A stretch of DNA of 64,000 nt from contig JBCCZQ010000006.1 in the NCBI GenBank assembly GCA_039187315.1, positions 4,213 to 68,212 on the forward strand, read 5' to 3'. Source of the DNA: JANQQZ01 sp039187315 (lineage in GTDB: Bacteria; Planctomycetota; Phycisphaerae; Phycisphaerales; UBA1924). Shown here one piece after another: positions 19,457 through 28,681 of this stretch. The position numbers and the translations under genes are program-made. How positions within the stretch are numbered: the stretch's first letter is position 1; each line of letters starts with the position of its first letter. The notes beneath the pieces are model-generated. The model saw only the letters and a program-made list of their open reading frames with translations. It was not told the DNA's origin and did not search any database.

Positions 19457-21292
19457 CTATTTGTTCTGCTTGGCCCACGAATCACGCAGCGATACGGTCC
19501 GGTTGAACACGAGCGAATCTTGCGTCGAGTCCGGATCGACACAGAAGTAACCTAGCCGCTCGAACTGGAAGACCGGACCGAGATCGCCGAGTTCGCTGTG
19601 GAAGCGACCGGCCTCGGCGGCCTGGCGTGCGTGCTCGGCAAGCGCAGGCTCCAGCTTGGCACCCGCAACGACCTTCAGTGACTCCGGGTTGAGGTTCTCC
19701 AGGAAGCTCCAGCCTTCCGCCGCGTCCTTGGGTTCTTTGTCCGGCCGCTCCACGCTGAAGAGCCGGTCGAACAGACGGACCTCCGCATCGACCGCGTGCT
19801 CGGCGCTGACCCAGTGGAGCGTGCCCTTGACCTTGCGGACGTTGTCCTCGGCGTCGGGCGGCGGCGAGTCACCGCCTCGTGTCTGCGGATCGTGCGTGGC
19901 GTGGATCTCGGTCACCCTGCCAGCGTCGTCGGTCTCGAAGCCAGTGCAGGTGATCCAGTAGCCGTAGCGCAGCCGGACCTCTCTTCCAGGGCCCAGGCGG
20001 AAGAACTTCCTGGGAGGGTCGGCCATGAAGTCCTCGCGCTCGATCCACAGCTCACGGGTGAACGGGATCTGCCGCTTCCCTGCGGCGTCGTCCTCGGGGT
20101 TGTTGACCGCGTCGAGCCAATCGGTCTTCGACGCCTCCCAGTTCGTCACCACCACCTTCACGGGATCGAGGACCGCCATCCGCCTGGGCGCAGCCTTGTT
20201 CAGGTGCTCACGCACCGCGTTCTCGAGCAGGCCGATGTCGTGAACCGCGTTGAATTTGGTTACGCCCACGCCCTGGCAGAAGTTCCGGATGGCCTCGGGC
20301 GTATAGCCGAGCCGACGGAGCCCGCTGAGCGTCGGCATCCGTGGGTCGTCCCATCCGGACACACGGCCCTCATCGACTAGCTGCTTGAGCTTCCGCTTGC
20401 TAGTGACGATGTAGCTCGGGTTCAGGCGGGCGAACTCGGTCTGCTGCGGATGATGGATGGGCTCGGGCCTGTCCCGGTTGATCGCGTCGATGAACCAGTC
20501 GTACAGCGGGCGGTGGTTCTCGAACTCCAGCGTGCAGAGCGAGTTCGTCACGCCCTCGATCGAATCCTCCAGCCCGTGCGCCCAGTCGTACATCGGGTAG
20601 ACGTGCCAGCGGTCGCCCGTGCGGTGGTGCGTGGCGTTTACCACGCGGTACATCACCGGGTCGCGCAGGTTCATGTTCGGGCTGGCCATGTCGATCTTGG
20701 CGCGCAGCACCGCCGCCCCATCGCCGAGCCCGCCCCCGACCATCTCCGCGAACAGCCCAAGCGACTCTTCGGCAGGACGATCACGGAAGGGCGACGCCTC
20801 GCCGGGTCTGGTGACGCTCCCGCGCTGCCGGCGGATCGTCTCAGGGTCCTGCGTGTCGACGTACGCCAGGCCCTTCTCGATCAGTTCCACCGCCCAGGCG
20901 TGCATCTGCTCGAAGTAGTCGCTCGCGAACAGCACACCCCGCATCGGATCCGCGTCGTCCGCACCGTCCCAGCGGTAGCCGAGCCAGCGGATGTCGCGGA
21001 CGATCGAGTCAACGAACGCCTGCTCTTCCTTGGCCGGGTTGGTGTCATCGAAGCGAAGGAAGCAGCGGCCGCCGTACGACTCGGCAAGCCCGAAGCTCAC
21101 GCAGACCGCCTTCGCGTGGCCGATGTGCAGGAAGCCATTCGGCTCGGGCGGGAAGCGGGTGACGACGGCCGTGGCGTCGCCGGGCTCGCCCCATCGTCCC
21201 TCGGCGATGTGCCGGTCGATCAGCTGCTGGATGAAGTGCCGGCGCTCGGCCTTTGGTTCGCTGGCGGCATCGTTGGGGGCGCTGTTGGTCAT
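19457..21292 (-). CDS. glnS: Glutaminyl-tRNA synthetase
   Basis: The 611-residue class Ic synthetase has the HIGH motif at residues 56-59 (NGFLHIGHAKA), preceded by RFPPEPNG, the GlnRS-specific block. The second ATP motif is read as VTSKRKL near residue 300. C-terminal beta-barrel anticodon-binding domains carry DPVKVVVTNWEA and GPVFQFERLGYFCVD. It charges tRNA-Gln directly. The start ATG overlaps the stop of a disrupted upstream reading frame in ATGA. It heads a long same-strand run with DUF4259, the four-Cys protein, pqiAB, the kinase and the methyltransferase genes. Confidence 0.97.
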   Translation of the reverse strand: MTNSAPNDAASEPKAERRHFIQQLIDRHIAEGRWGEPGDATAVVTRFPPEPNGFLHIGHAKAVCVSFGLAESYGGRCFLRFDDTNPAKEEQAFVDSIVRDIRWLGYRWDGADDADPMRGVLFASDYFEQMHAWAVELIEKGLAYVDTQDPETIRRQRGSVTRPGEASPFRDRPAEESLGLFAEMVGGGLGDGAAVLRAKIDMASPNMNLRDPVMYRVVNATHHRTGDRWHVYPMYDWAHGLEDSIEGVTNSLCTLEFENHRPLYDWFIDAINRDRPEPIHHPQQTEFARLNPSYIVTSKRKLKQLVDEGRVSGWDDPRMPTLSGLRRLGYTPEAIRNFCQGVGVTKFNAVHDIGLLENAVREHLNKAAPRRMAVLDPVKVVVTNWEASKTDWLDAVNNPEDDAAGKRQIPFTRELWIEREDFMADPPRKFFRLGPGREVRLRYGYWITCTGFETDDAGRVTEIHATHDPQTRGGDSPPPDAEDNVRKVKGTLHWVSAEHAVDAEVRLFDRLFSVERPDKEPKDAAEGWSFLENLNPESLKVVAGAKLEPALAEHARQAAEAGRFHSELGDLGPVFQFERLGYFCVDPDSTQDSLVFNRTVSLRDSWAKQNK

Positions 21293-21654
21293 CGCAGCGA
21301 TGATAGATCAACATCGCCGGGTTTCGCAGGCGAGACGATCAGTTGCAACGGTGCATCGGGCTCGCCGACCAGCTCGATCCTGATCTTCCAGGTGCCGCCC
21401 ATCGGCTTCTTGGCTGAGCCTTGCAGCAGGGTATAGACGGCGAGAAAGTACGCCGCCGGCAGGCTGGTCCGCTTTGCGAGCCGAACCGAACGCTAGCGTT
21501 GCACGCCTCGGCTGAGGTCACGGTGAGCGTCGCGTGGGGCAGCTTGCCGATGCCATCGATCACCCAAGCGGCCGAGCGAAACAGACAACGCCTGAGCGAT
21601 CACATCACCCTCTGGATCTGCTTGTGTCGCGCGAGCGTCCGTGCGTTTCGCCAT
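21289..21654 (-). pseudogene. Frame-disrupted small gene upstream of glnS
   Basis: This 366-base stretch lies in the otherwise gene-free interval between the pentapeptide gene and glnS. An ATG at 21654 (MAKRTDARATQADPEG...) runs to an in-frame TAG at 21495-21493; the same frame then stays open to a TGA that overlaps the glnS ATG. The C-terminal piece (YFLAVYTLLQGSAKKPMGG, then TWKIRIELVGEP) has strong GC-third-position bias and looks coding. In the middle, the coding-like signal sits in another frame (VIDGIGKLPHATLTVTSAEA, from about 21563 to 21480). Two compensating frameshifts would join the three parts into one product of about 120 residues. It may be a decayed gene, a sequencing error, or an unusual decoding case; no family is recognised. 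Confidence 0.4.
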
Positions 21655-21681
21655 GACGGATCTTTCGCTCGCCGGCGTTCG

Positions 21682-22299
21682 CTAGGAGGGATGCTCGTCC
21701 TCGGGCATCGGCTCGACGCGCAGGCCCATGGCGGCCGCGAAGATGTCCGCCTGCTCCGGCGCGATGACCGCACCTCGCAGCAGATCGGGATTGACGACCA
21801 GCCCGTCTACGCGTGAACCGCGGAAATCCGTCTCGCCGAGCCGGCTCGATGCGAACCGTGCCTGGCGCAGGTCGCAGCCTCGGAAGACAACACCCTTGAG
21901 CTGCGCCTCTTCGAAGTCCGCCTCGCGCAGGTCGCAACACTCGAACCAGCAGCGCTCAAGGCGCGTACCGAAGGCGCGGGCGAGGCCGATCTGGCAGTCC
22001 ACACAGCGAACATCGCGGAGCGTCGCGCCCGAGACATCGACTCCGGTGAGCCGGCAATCGCGCAGCTCGACGCGTGTCGCCCCGAGATCGGTGCAGAGCA
22101 GGTTCGCCAGATCGCATGCGCGGAGCGTGACATCGCGCAGGCGACGCACCCGCACGGCCCCCACCGCCCGGCAGCGCTCGATAGCTGCGCCGATGATCTC
22201 ATCGTCGGATGCAAGCTCGGCGCCGATCTCGGCATCGACAACCGAACGCTCGGGGGGTTCAGGCGTTTCGACATCAGAGCCACGCAACGGCACAGGCAT
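21682..22299 (-). CDS. Pentapeptide-repeat protein
   Basis: The 205-residue protein has an acidic 45-residue N-terminus and then about 20 consecutive pentapeptide-like units of A(D/N)LXX type, for example CDLREADFEEAQLKGVVF and RQARFASSRLGETDF. These fold as a right-handed quadrilateral beta helix. Some family members mimic DNA and protect gyrase from quinolones, but most have no known role, and this one has several Cys residues at the inward positions. The C-terminal 40 residues leave the repeat pattern. Same strand as glnS but separated by the disrupted gene. Confidence 0.85.
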   Translation of the reverse strand: MPVPLRGSDVETPEPPERSVVDAEIGAELASDDEIIGAAIERCRAVGAVRVRRLRDVTLRACDLANLLCTDLGATRVELRDCRLTGVDVSGATLRDVRCVDCQIGLARAFGTRLERCWFECCDLREADFEEAQLKGVVFRGCDLRQARFASSRLGETDFRGSRVDGLVVNPDLLRGAVIAPEQADIFAAAMGLRVEPMPEDEHPS

Positions 22300-22329
22300 G
22301 CCCGCATGGTATCAAGATCGCTCCGAGCT

Positions 22330-23448
22330 TCAGGCCGTCGCCTCGGCCAGCGACGGGTAGTCGGTGTACCCCACCTCGGTCCCGCTGTAGTACGTCTCGC
22401 GGTTCGATTCGTTATACGGCCCGCCAACGCGGATGCGGTCGACCAGATCCGGGTTGCCGATGTACATGGTCCCGAAGGCGATCGCGTCGGCCCGGCTCTC
22501 GGCCAATCGCTGCTCGGCGGTCTCGGGCGTCAGCCCGCCATTGCCGATGTAAACGTGCCCCCCCGCTTGCTTGAAGCGCTCGGAGATGGAGCCGTGGACG
22601 CGGTCGTTCTCGGCGTCGCGCTCGGTCCCACCGAAGCTCTCGACCGCGTGCAGGTACGCCAGCCCGAGTGTGCCCAGACCCGCGGCAAGCTCGCCGAACG
22701 TCGCCTCGGGCGACGAATCGGTCAGGTCGTTGAACTGCCCCAGAGGGCTGATGCGGTAACCGACCCGGCCGGCGCCCCAGACGCTCACCACAGCTCGGGC
22801 GACTTCAAGGGGCAGTCGGATGCGGTTCTCGATCGCGCCGCCGTAGCTGTCGTCGCGCTTGTTGGTCCCGTCTCGGGTGAACTGGTCCAACAGGTAGCCG
22901 TTGGCGCCGTGGATCTCGACGCCGTCGAAGCCGGCGCGCTTCGCGTTCTTGGCGGCGAGCAGGTACTGCTCCACGATCCCGGGCAGCTCGTCCGTCTCGA
23001 GCGCACGCGGCTCCGAAACATCGACCATGCCCGATTCGGCGTCGATGTAGGTCTGGCTCTTGGCGCGCAGCGCCGAGGGAGCGACGGGCTGCTGGCCATC
23101 GGGCTGAAGCCCAGTGTGGCTGATGCGGCCTACATGCCAGAGCTGGAGCACGATCCGCCCGCCCGCGATGTGCACGGCATCGGTGATCAACCTCCAGCCG
23201 GCGACCTGCTCGTCGCTATGGATGCCAGGCGTGAAGGCGTAGCCCTTGCCCTGCGGGCTGATCTGCGTCGCCTCGCTGACGATCAGGCCCGCGCCGGCGC
23301 GCTGGCGGTAGTACTCGGCGTTGAGCTCCCAAGGGATATCCCCAGGCTGCTTGCTCCGGCTGCGGGTCAAGGGGGCCATAAAAACGCGGTTGGGAGCCTC
23401 GATATCCCCGACAGCGATCGGGCTGAGCAGGTTCGGGAAGCTTGTCAC
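22330..23448 (-). CDS. Old Yellow Enzyme-family FMN alkene reductase (NemA-like)
   Basis: The 372-residue TIM-barrel flavoprotein shows the family's early VFMAPLTRSRS motif, the substrate-binding block GVEIHGANGYLLDQF with His and Asn for carbonyl binding, RDDSYGG, and a C-terminal phosphate-binding part with YIGNGGLTPE and ADAIAFGTMYIGNPDL. Such enzymes reduce activated alkenes, N-ethylmaleimide and nitro compounds with NADPH. The GTG at 23448 is chosen with AAGGAG 8 bases upstream. A 12-base perfect palindrome lies about 75 bases upstream, so it may be repressor-controlled as nemA is. No regulator gene is next to it. Confidence 0.92.
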   Translation of the reverse strand: MTSFPNLLSPIAVGDIEAPNRVFMAPLTRSRSKQPGDIPWELNAEYYRQRAGAGLIVSEATQISPQGKGYAFTPGIHSDEQVAGWRLITDAVHIAGGRIVLQLWHVGRISHTGLQPDGQQPVAPSALRAKSQTYIDAESGMVDVSEPRALETDELPGIVEQYLLAAKNAKRAGFDGVEIHGANGYLLDQFTRDGTNKRDDSYGGAIENRIRLPLEVARAVVSVWGAGRVGYRISPLGQFNDLTDSSPEATFGELAAGLGTLGLAYLHAVESFGGTERDAENDRVHGSISERFKQAGGHVYIGNGGLTPETAEQRLAESRADAIAFGTMYIGNPDLVDRIRVGGPYNESNRETYYSGTEVGYTDYPSLAEATA

Positions 23449-23523
23449 GGCAGATCTCCTTCGTGGGTGCCGGCGAGGAACGCGGCAGCGGCCGCCTCGA
23501 TTCCCGGGTACGGCCTTATTTTG

Positions 23524-23535
23524 GAACAATTGTTC
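23524..23535. promoter_or_regulatory. Palindromic operator-like site before the OYE reductase gene
   Basis: GAACAATTGTTC is a perfect 12-base palindrome inside an AT-rich patch (TTTTG on the left, AAAAG on the right) within a GC-rich gap. It lies between the gltX stop and the start of the reductase gene, where a repressor of the TetR or MarR type would act. The controlling protein is not identified. Confidence 0.45.
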
Positions 23536-23554
23536 AAAAGAATAGGCCGACCGC

Positions 23555-25243
23555 TCAGCCGAACGCGGCGAGCAGCCGATCGACCCGGGCCAGCACGCGG
23601 TCCTGACCCAGCGCTGCCAGGGTCACTCCGAGCGGTGGGCTCACGGCAGTGCCGGTCATCGCCACCCGGATCGGCTGCGCAAGCTTGCCGAGCTTGGTCC
23701 CGCGGGACTCGCACCAGGCCTGCGCGGCCGCCTCGATCGCCTCCGGCTCGAACGGTTCAACCGAGTCCAACGCCTCGCCGAAGCCCTGCAGCAGCTCCAG
23801 CCCGCTCGGCTCGCCCTTGGTGACGTGCTTGGCGACCGCCTTCTGGTCGTAGACGATCGCATCGTCGGCCATGAACAGGAACGCGATGGGCTGGCGGGCC
23901 TCGCCCAGCACCGCGGCCCGCTGCTGGACCGCCGGCGCAAGCATGCGCATCGTGGTCTCGTCCAGCGTGTCGATCAACTCCGCATCGTACCGCGCTGCCC
24001 AGCCGCGCCACGCGTGGACAAACTCGTCCGGGGCCATCGCCTGGATCGAGTCGAAGTTGAAGGCACGGAGCTTGTCGCGGTCGAACTTGCTCGCGGTCTT
24101 GCCAACGCGCTCGAAGGAAAAATGCTCGTCGAGATACGCCCGCTCGAATCGCTCCAAGTCCTTGCCGTGCTCGGTCTTGACGCCCGGGTTCCAGCCCAGC
24201 AACGCAAGGTAGTTGATGACGACCTCTGGGAGATAGCCGGCGCGCCGAAAATCCTCAACATCGATCTCGGGAAGCGAGACGCCCAGCTGCTCGGCCATCG
24301 GCAGCAGCCGTTCCTGCGGCAGCTGCACCGTCTTGTCCTTGAGCCACTTCGCAAGCTCCGCTCGCTCGGTGTCCGAGCCCGAGTTGGCAAGCGCCTCCTG
24401 CACGCCTTGGTTCTGCTTGACCGCGGTACGAACGGCCTTGTCCTTGTCGCGCTTGCTCATCTTCGAGCCGTCGGGGTTGAAAATCAGCGGCAGGTGCGCG
24501 AACACGGGCTCGGAAAACCCGAGCGCCCGCATCAGCGCGATGTGCCGAGGCGTGTTGTTCAGATGCTCCTGTCCGCGGAGAACGTGCGACACGCCCATCT
24601 CATGATCGTCGACGACCACGGCGAAGTGGTAGGTCGGGAATCCGTCACGCTTCCGGATGACGAGGTCGTCCAGCTCCTCGTACGGGAACGACACCTCGCC
24701 GAGCACAGCGTCGCGGACGGTGATCGGCCCCGGCGGCATGGCGAAGCGCAGCACATGCCATTCCGTCGCGGCACGCTCGAGCGCCGCGGCGTGGTCGTAG
24801 ATCTCAGAACGACGGTAGATGAACGTCCGCTTCTCGGCCTCGGCGGCCCTGCGCATCGCAGCGAGCTCATCGGGCGTCTCGAACGCTGGGTACGCGACGC
24901 CCGCCTCGATCAGCCGCGCGAAGAACAGGTCGTAGATCTCCCGGCGCTTGGACTGCTCGAACGGCCCGACGCCGCGAACATCGCCGCCGGAACCGTGCGC
25001 TTCCGGACCATCATCCCAACCGATGCCCAGCCACGCGAGGTCGTCGAGGATGCCGGCAGCCGCGGCCTCGCTCGACCGCTTCTGGTCGGTGTCCTCGATG
25101 CGCAGGACAAACCGTCCGCCCGCACCCCGGGCCAGGGCAGCGCAGAACAGGGCCGTCCGGGCCCCGCCGATGTGCAGATGGCCCGTCGGCGAGGGGGCGA
25201 ATCGGGTAACAGTCAGGTTCTGAGCCAGTTCGGTCGTGGTCAT
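23555..25243 (-). CDS. gltX: Glutamyl-tRNA synthetase
   Basis: The 562-residue class Ic synthetase begins MTTTELAQNLTVTRFAPSPT with the HIGH-type signature PTGHLHIGG at residues 19-27. The second ATP signature is PDGSKMSKRDKD, followed by the alpha-helical anticodon-binding domain. It is 60-90 residues longer than common bacterial GluRS, with extra sequence after KMSKS (a charged stretch near residues 270-300). The ATG at 25243 is chosen because it opens the Rossmann fold directly; the longer open frame upstream is Arg/Pro-rich and overlaps the divergent EF-G-like gene. The starts of the two divergent genes are about 205 bases apart. Confidence 0.96.
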   Translation of the reverse strand: MTTTELAQNLTVTRFAPSPTGHLHIGGARTALFCAALARGAGGRFVLRIEDTDQKRSSEAAAAGILDDLAWLGIGWDDGPEAHGSGGDVRGVGPFEQSKRREIYDLFFARLIEAGVAYPAFETPDELAAMRRAAEAEKRTFIYRRSEIYDHAAALERAATEWHVLRFAMPPGPITVRDAVLGEVSFPYEELDDLVIRKRDGFPTYHFAVVVDDHEMGVSHVLRGQEHLNNTPRHIALMRALGFSEPVFAHLPLIFNPDGSKMSKRDKDKAVRTAVKQNQGVQEALANSGSDTERAELAKWLKDKTVQLPQERLLPMAEQLGVSLPEIDVEDFRRAGYLPEVVINYLALLGWNPGVKTEHGKDLERFERAYLDEHFSFERVGKTASKFDRDKLRAFNFDSIQAMAPDEFVHAWRGWAARYDAELIDTLDETTMRMLAPAVQQRAAVLGEARQPIAFLFMADDAIVYDQKAVAKHVTKGEPSGLELLQGFGEALDSVEPFEPEAIEAAAQAWCESRGTKLGKLAQPIRVAMTGTAVSPPLGVTLAALGQDRVLARVDRLLAAFG

Positions 25244-25448
25244 CGGGCAACCGTATCCGCGCAGCACCCCGGCGACGGGCAGCGGCCCGGGCTTCTGGTA
25301 TACTGGCCCGGCGCGGTGTGGGTGGTACGCCGTGTCGACAGCTTCATCCCGGGCCGACCGGCCCGTTGCCGTGCCCCATCTGACGCACGCCCGCACCGAT
25401 CGGCCCCCAGGCCTCGCGCTCGCGAGGACGAAAGGCAGGGCCGGACTC

Positions 25449-27572
25449 ATGGCAGGACAGCCAACCCTCGCGGTTGCCCGCGATCCGTCGACCATCCGCA
25501 ACGTTGCGCTCGTCGGCCAGGGCGGCTCCGGAAAGACGACGCTCGTCGAGCGCCTTCTGTTCTCCGCCGGCGTCATCCAGCGCATGGGATCGGTCGAGGA
25601 AGAGAACACCGTCACGGACTTCACCCCCGAGGAGCACCACCACCATCACACCCTGGGCCTGAAGATGACCCACTTCGAGGCCGAGAGCCGCCTGTCGGGC
25701 TCGAAGGTGCTCGTGAACCTGCTCGATACGCCAGGGCTGGCCGACTTCATGGGACACGCCGTAGCCGCCCTGCCCGCGGTCGACACCGTCGCCGTCGTCA
25801 TCGACCCGGCCAAGGGCGTCGAGACCGTCGCCCGCCGGATGTTCAACCTCGCCAAGGAACGGAACCTGCCGCGGTGCGTCATTGTCGACAAGATCGACGA
25901 GAGCGGGATCGATCTCGCCGCAGTTGTTGAAGGGCTACGAACGCAGTTCGGAAGCGAGTGCCTGCCGATCAATCTGCCCGCTGGCGGCAGGTCTGAGGGT
26001 GGCAGCGTTATCAACGTCTTCGAGGCCGAGCATGCCGACGGCGCAGCGCCTGACTTCTCCAGCGTCGAGGACGCGCACCAGCAGATCCTTGAGCAGGTCG
26101 TCGAAGTCAACGACGAACTGACCGAGACCTACTTCGAAGGCGGGGCCCTCGATCCCAAGAAGCTGCACGAAGCCTTCGAAGAGTGCATGCGGCAGGGACA
26201 CCTGGTGCCGATCTGCTTCTGCTCGGCCAAGACCGGCGTGGGCATCGACGACCTGATGCACGTCATCGCCGACTACCTGCCCAGCCCGCTCGAGGGGAAC
26301 CCGCGGCCGTTCGTCAGCGAGACCGATGGCGGCGCCGAGACCGACTACACGCACGAGCCGGACGCTTCCAAGCCGCTGCTCGCGCACGTCTACAAGGTCA
26401 CGGTTGACAAACACGTAGGCAAGCTCGGCGTCTTCCGTGTTCATCAGGGCACGATAAAGGCCAAGGACGAGGTCTACCTCGGCGCCAACAAGAAACCGGT
26501 GCGGATCGCGCACCTCTACAAACGCCAGGGGCCGACGAGCATCGAGGTCGAGGCGCTCGGGCCCGGCGACATCGGCGCCATCTCCAAGATCGACGAAGTC
26601 CACTTCGGCTCGGTGCTCCACGGCGACCACGACGCTGATCGCGTCCACCTCAAGCGGCTGCCGATGCCCAAGCCGATGTTTGGACTCGCGATCGAGCTGA
26701 AGAACCACAAGGACGAGAGCAAGTTCGCACCGGCCACGCACAAGCTCATGGAGGAGGACCCGTGCCTGATCATCGAACGCGTCGAGGCAACCAACCAAAC
26801 GGTTATGCGCGGCCTGGGCGAGCTGCACCTGCGCGTCGTTGAAGAAAAACTCAACGATCAGTACGGCATCGAGATCGATACCAGCCCGCCGCGCATCGCG
26901 TACAAGGAAACCATCACGGGCACCGCCGAGGCCAGCCATCGCCACAAGAAACAATCAGGCGGTTCGGGCGAATTCGGCGAGGTACACCTGCGGGTTGCGC
27001 CCCTGCCAATCGACCCCGACCTCGGCGACGAGCCGACGTTCGAGTTCGTCAACGCGACCGTCGGCGGATCCGTGCCCAGGCAGTTCATGCCTGCGATTGA
27101 GAAGGGCATCCGCGAGGTACTCAGCACCGGGGCCGTCGCCGGCTACCCGATGACCGGCGTGCGTGTCGAGGTGACAGACGGCAAGCACCACGCCGTGGAC
27201 TCGAAAGAGGTCGCGTTTATCAAGGCAGGCAAGCGCGCCTTCATCAACGCTGTCGAGAAGGCACGGCCCGTCCTGCTCGAGCCCTTCGTCCACCTGGAGG
27301 TCACCGCCCCGAGCTCTGTCACTGGCGACATCGCGGGCGATCTATCAACGAAACGTGGACGGGTGCAGGACACCGAGATGATCGGTGCCGACATCGTCAT
27401 TGTGAAGGCGGAGGCCCCGCTGAGCGAGCTGCACAGCTACTCCACCGCACTCAAGAGCATGACCGGCGGATCTGGAAGCTACACCATGGACTACAGCCAC
27501 ACCGAGCAGACCCCGCCGAACGTGCAACAGGAGATCATGGCTGCCTTCGAAGGCCACGGCGACGCGGAGTGA
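25449..27572 (+). CDS. EF-G-like translation GTPase (paralogue type)
   Basis: The 707-residue protein has the EF-G domain order: GTPase domain with P-loop GQGGSGKT (residues 23-30), domain II, then domains III-V, with YKETITGTAEASHRHKKQSG and FKFVNATVGG-like blocks (here FEFVNATVGG). Compared with canonical EF-G, the G3 motif is DTPGLADF instead of DTPGHVDF, so the catalytic His is Leu, and G4 is VDKID instead of NKMD. This matches the divergent EF-G-like group (FusA2 type) rather than the main elongation factor. A natural run of five His is at residues 63-67. The ATG at 25449 follows GGCAGGG. Its role is unknown; a ribosome-associated GTPase is inferred. Confidence 0.88.
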   Translation: MAGQPTLAVARDPSTIRNVALVGQGGSGKTTLVERLLFSAGVIQRMGSVEEENTVTDFTPEEHHHHHTLGLKMTHFEAESRLSGSKVLVNLLDTPGLADFMGHAVAALPAVDTVAVVIDPAKGVETVARRMFNLAKERNLPRCVIVDKIDESGIDLAAVVEGLRTQFGSECLPINLPAGGRSEGGSVINVFEAEHADGAAPDFSSVEDAHQQILEQVVEVNDELTETYFEGGALDPKKLHEAFEECMRQGHLVPICFCSAKTGVGIDDLMHVIADYLPSPLEGNPRPFVSETDGGAETDYTHEPDASKPLLAHVYKVTVDKHVGKLGVFRVHQGTIKAKDEVYLGANKKPVRIAHLYKRQGPTSIEVEALGPGDIGAISKIDEVHFGSVLHGDHDADRVHLKRLPMPKPMFGLAIELKNHKDESKFAPATHKLMEEDPCLIIERVEATNQTVMRGLGELHLRVVEEKLNDQYGIEIDTSPPRIAYKETITGTAEASHRHKKQSGGSGEFGEVHLRVAPLPIDPDLGDEPTFEFVNATVGGSVPRQFMPAIEKGIREVLSTGAVAGYPMTGVRVEVTDGKHHAVDSKEVAFIKAGKRAFINAVEKARPVLLEPFVHLEVTAPSSVTGDIAGDLSTKRGRVQDTEMIGADIVIVKAEAPLSELHSYSTALKSMTGGSGSYTMDYSHTEQTPPNVQQEIMAAFEGHGDAE

Positions 27573-27636
27573 CCGTGCCGCGGCCGACGTCCTGCGTGTA
27601 GACTCCATTGATCTGACCCGAACCTGGAGACCCGTC

Positions 27637-28578
27637 ATGAACACGACCGCTCCGGCCGCCCAGAACCAGCCGAGGACCCGCCTGCCGCTTGCGGTGATCG
27701 TCGTGTCACTGCTCGTGCTCGGCGGACTGCTCTTCTTCGCGGTCGACAAGCTGCTCGTCGACCTTGGCGGAGCGGGAGGCACGGTCGGGGCCGACGGCCT
27801 GCACACAGCCGCAGCCGCGGGCGATGTGGAGGCGATCCAGGCCGCAGCGGCGCGCGGCGAGAACCTGAACGCGTCCAACTTCAACGATCCCGAGGGCGAA
27901 GACCGCTCACCGCTGATGGTCGCCATCGCGAGCAACCAGCTCGAAGCGGCCAAGGCGTTGATCGAGGCGGGCGCCGACACCGAGACCCGATCCCGGGACG
28001 GCAAGACGGCGCTCATGCTCGCGGCGGGCTGGTCGACCACCGCGATGGTTGAACTGCTGCTCGAGCAGGACGCTCGGATCGACGCGCGCAGCGAGCTCGG
28101 CTGGACCGCGCTCATGCTCGCCGCGAGCCGGGGGCAGTCCGAGTCGGTCCGGGCCCTGCTGGCCGCCGGCGCCGACGTTTCGAACCGGAACAAATGGGAC
28201 CAGACCGCGCTGATCTCTGCCAGTCTCGCGGCAGACCTTGACTGCATCACCGCCATGCTCAACGCCGGAGCTGAAGCCAACGCCACCGACAACTTCGGCG
28301 TCACACCGCTGATCGCCGCCACCGAGCGCGCCAAAGACCCGGAGGTCCTCCGGGCCTTGATCGAAGCCGGCGCCGACGTGAACGCCGCCGAGGACAGCGG
28401 TGTCACGGCCCTGATGCGGTCGGCCGACCGCGCGAGCATGGAGCTCGTGCAGGCCCTCGTTGACGCCGGCGCGGATGTGAACGCCGCCGACGATGGCGGG
28501 CGGACCGCAGCAGATTGGGCCGCCGGTCGGGATGACGAGGCCGGCCAGACCGTCGCGGAGTTCCTTCGCGGCATCTGA
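27637..28578 (+). CDS. Membrane-anchored ankyrin-repeat protein
   Basis: The 313-residue protein has one N-terminal membrane helix (about residues 17-40, VIVVSLLVLGGLLFFAV) followed by about seven ankyrin repeats. Clear units include DGKTALMLAAGW, LGWTALMLAASRG, FGVTPLIAATERA and EAGADVNAAEDSG. The repeats would form a curved binding surface on the outer face of the membrane. GGAGA precedes the ATG. It follows the EF-G-like gene by 64 bases on the same strand and may share its transcript. The binding partner is unknown. Confidence 0.85.
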   Translation: MNTTAPAAQNQPRTRLPLAVIVVSLLVLGGLLFFAVDKLLVDLGGAGGTVGADGLHTAAAAGDVEAIQAAAARGENLNASNFNDPEGEDRSPLMVAIASNQLEAAKALIEAGADTETRSRDGKTALMLAAGWSTTAMVELLLEQDARIDARSELGWTALMLAASRGQSESVRALLAAGADVSNRNKWDQTALISASLAADLDCITAMLNAGAEANATDNFGVTPLIAATERAKDPEVLRALIEAGADVNAAEDSGVTALMRSADRASMELVQALVDAGADVNAADDGGRTAADWAAGRDDEAGQTVAEFLRGI

Positions 28579-28681
28579 CCCGCATGCTCGGATCCAGCCG
28601 AGCGGCTACACTCGCTGCCGAGGGGCCCGCACAGCGTGCGGCGGGCGAAGCTGACCACGCACGGAACGCGGAACCATCGCT

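Noticed and set aside
15315..21292. The long minus-strand run from glnS to the methyltransferase as a single pathway
   Set aside because: The gene products (tRNA charging, lipid transport, a kinase, a methyltransferase) share no evident pathway; co-direction alone does not show joint function.
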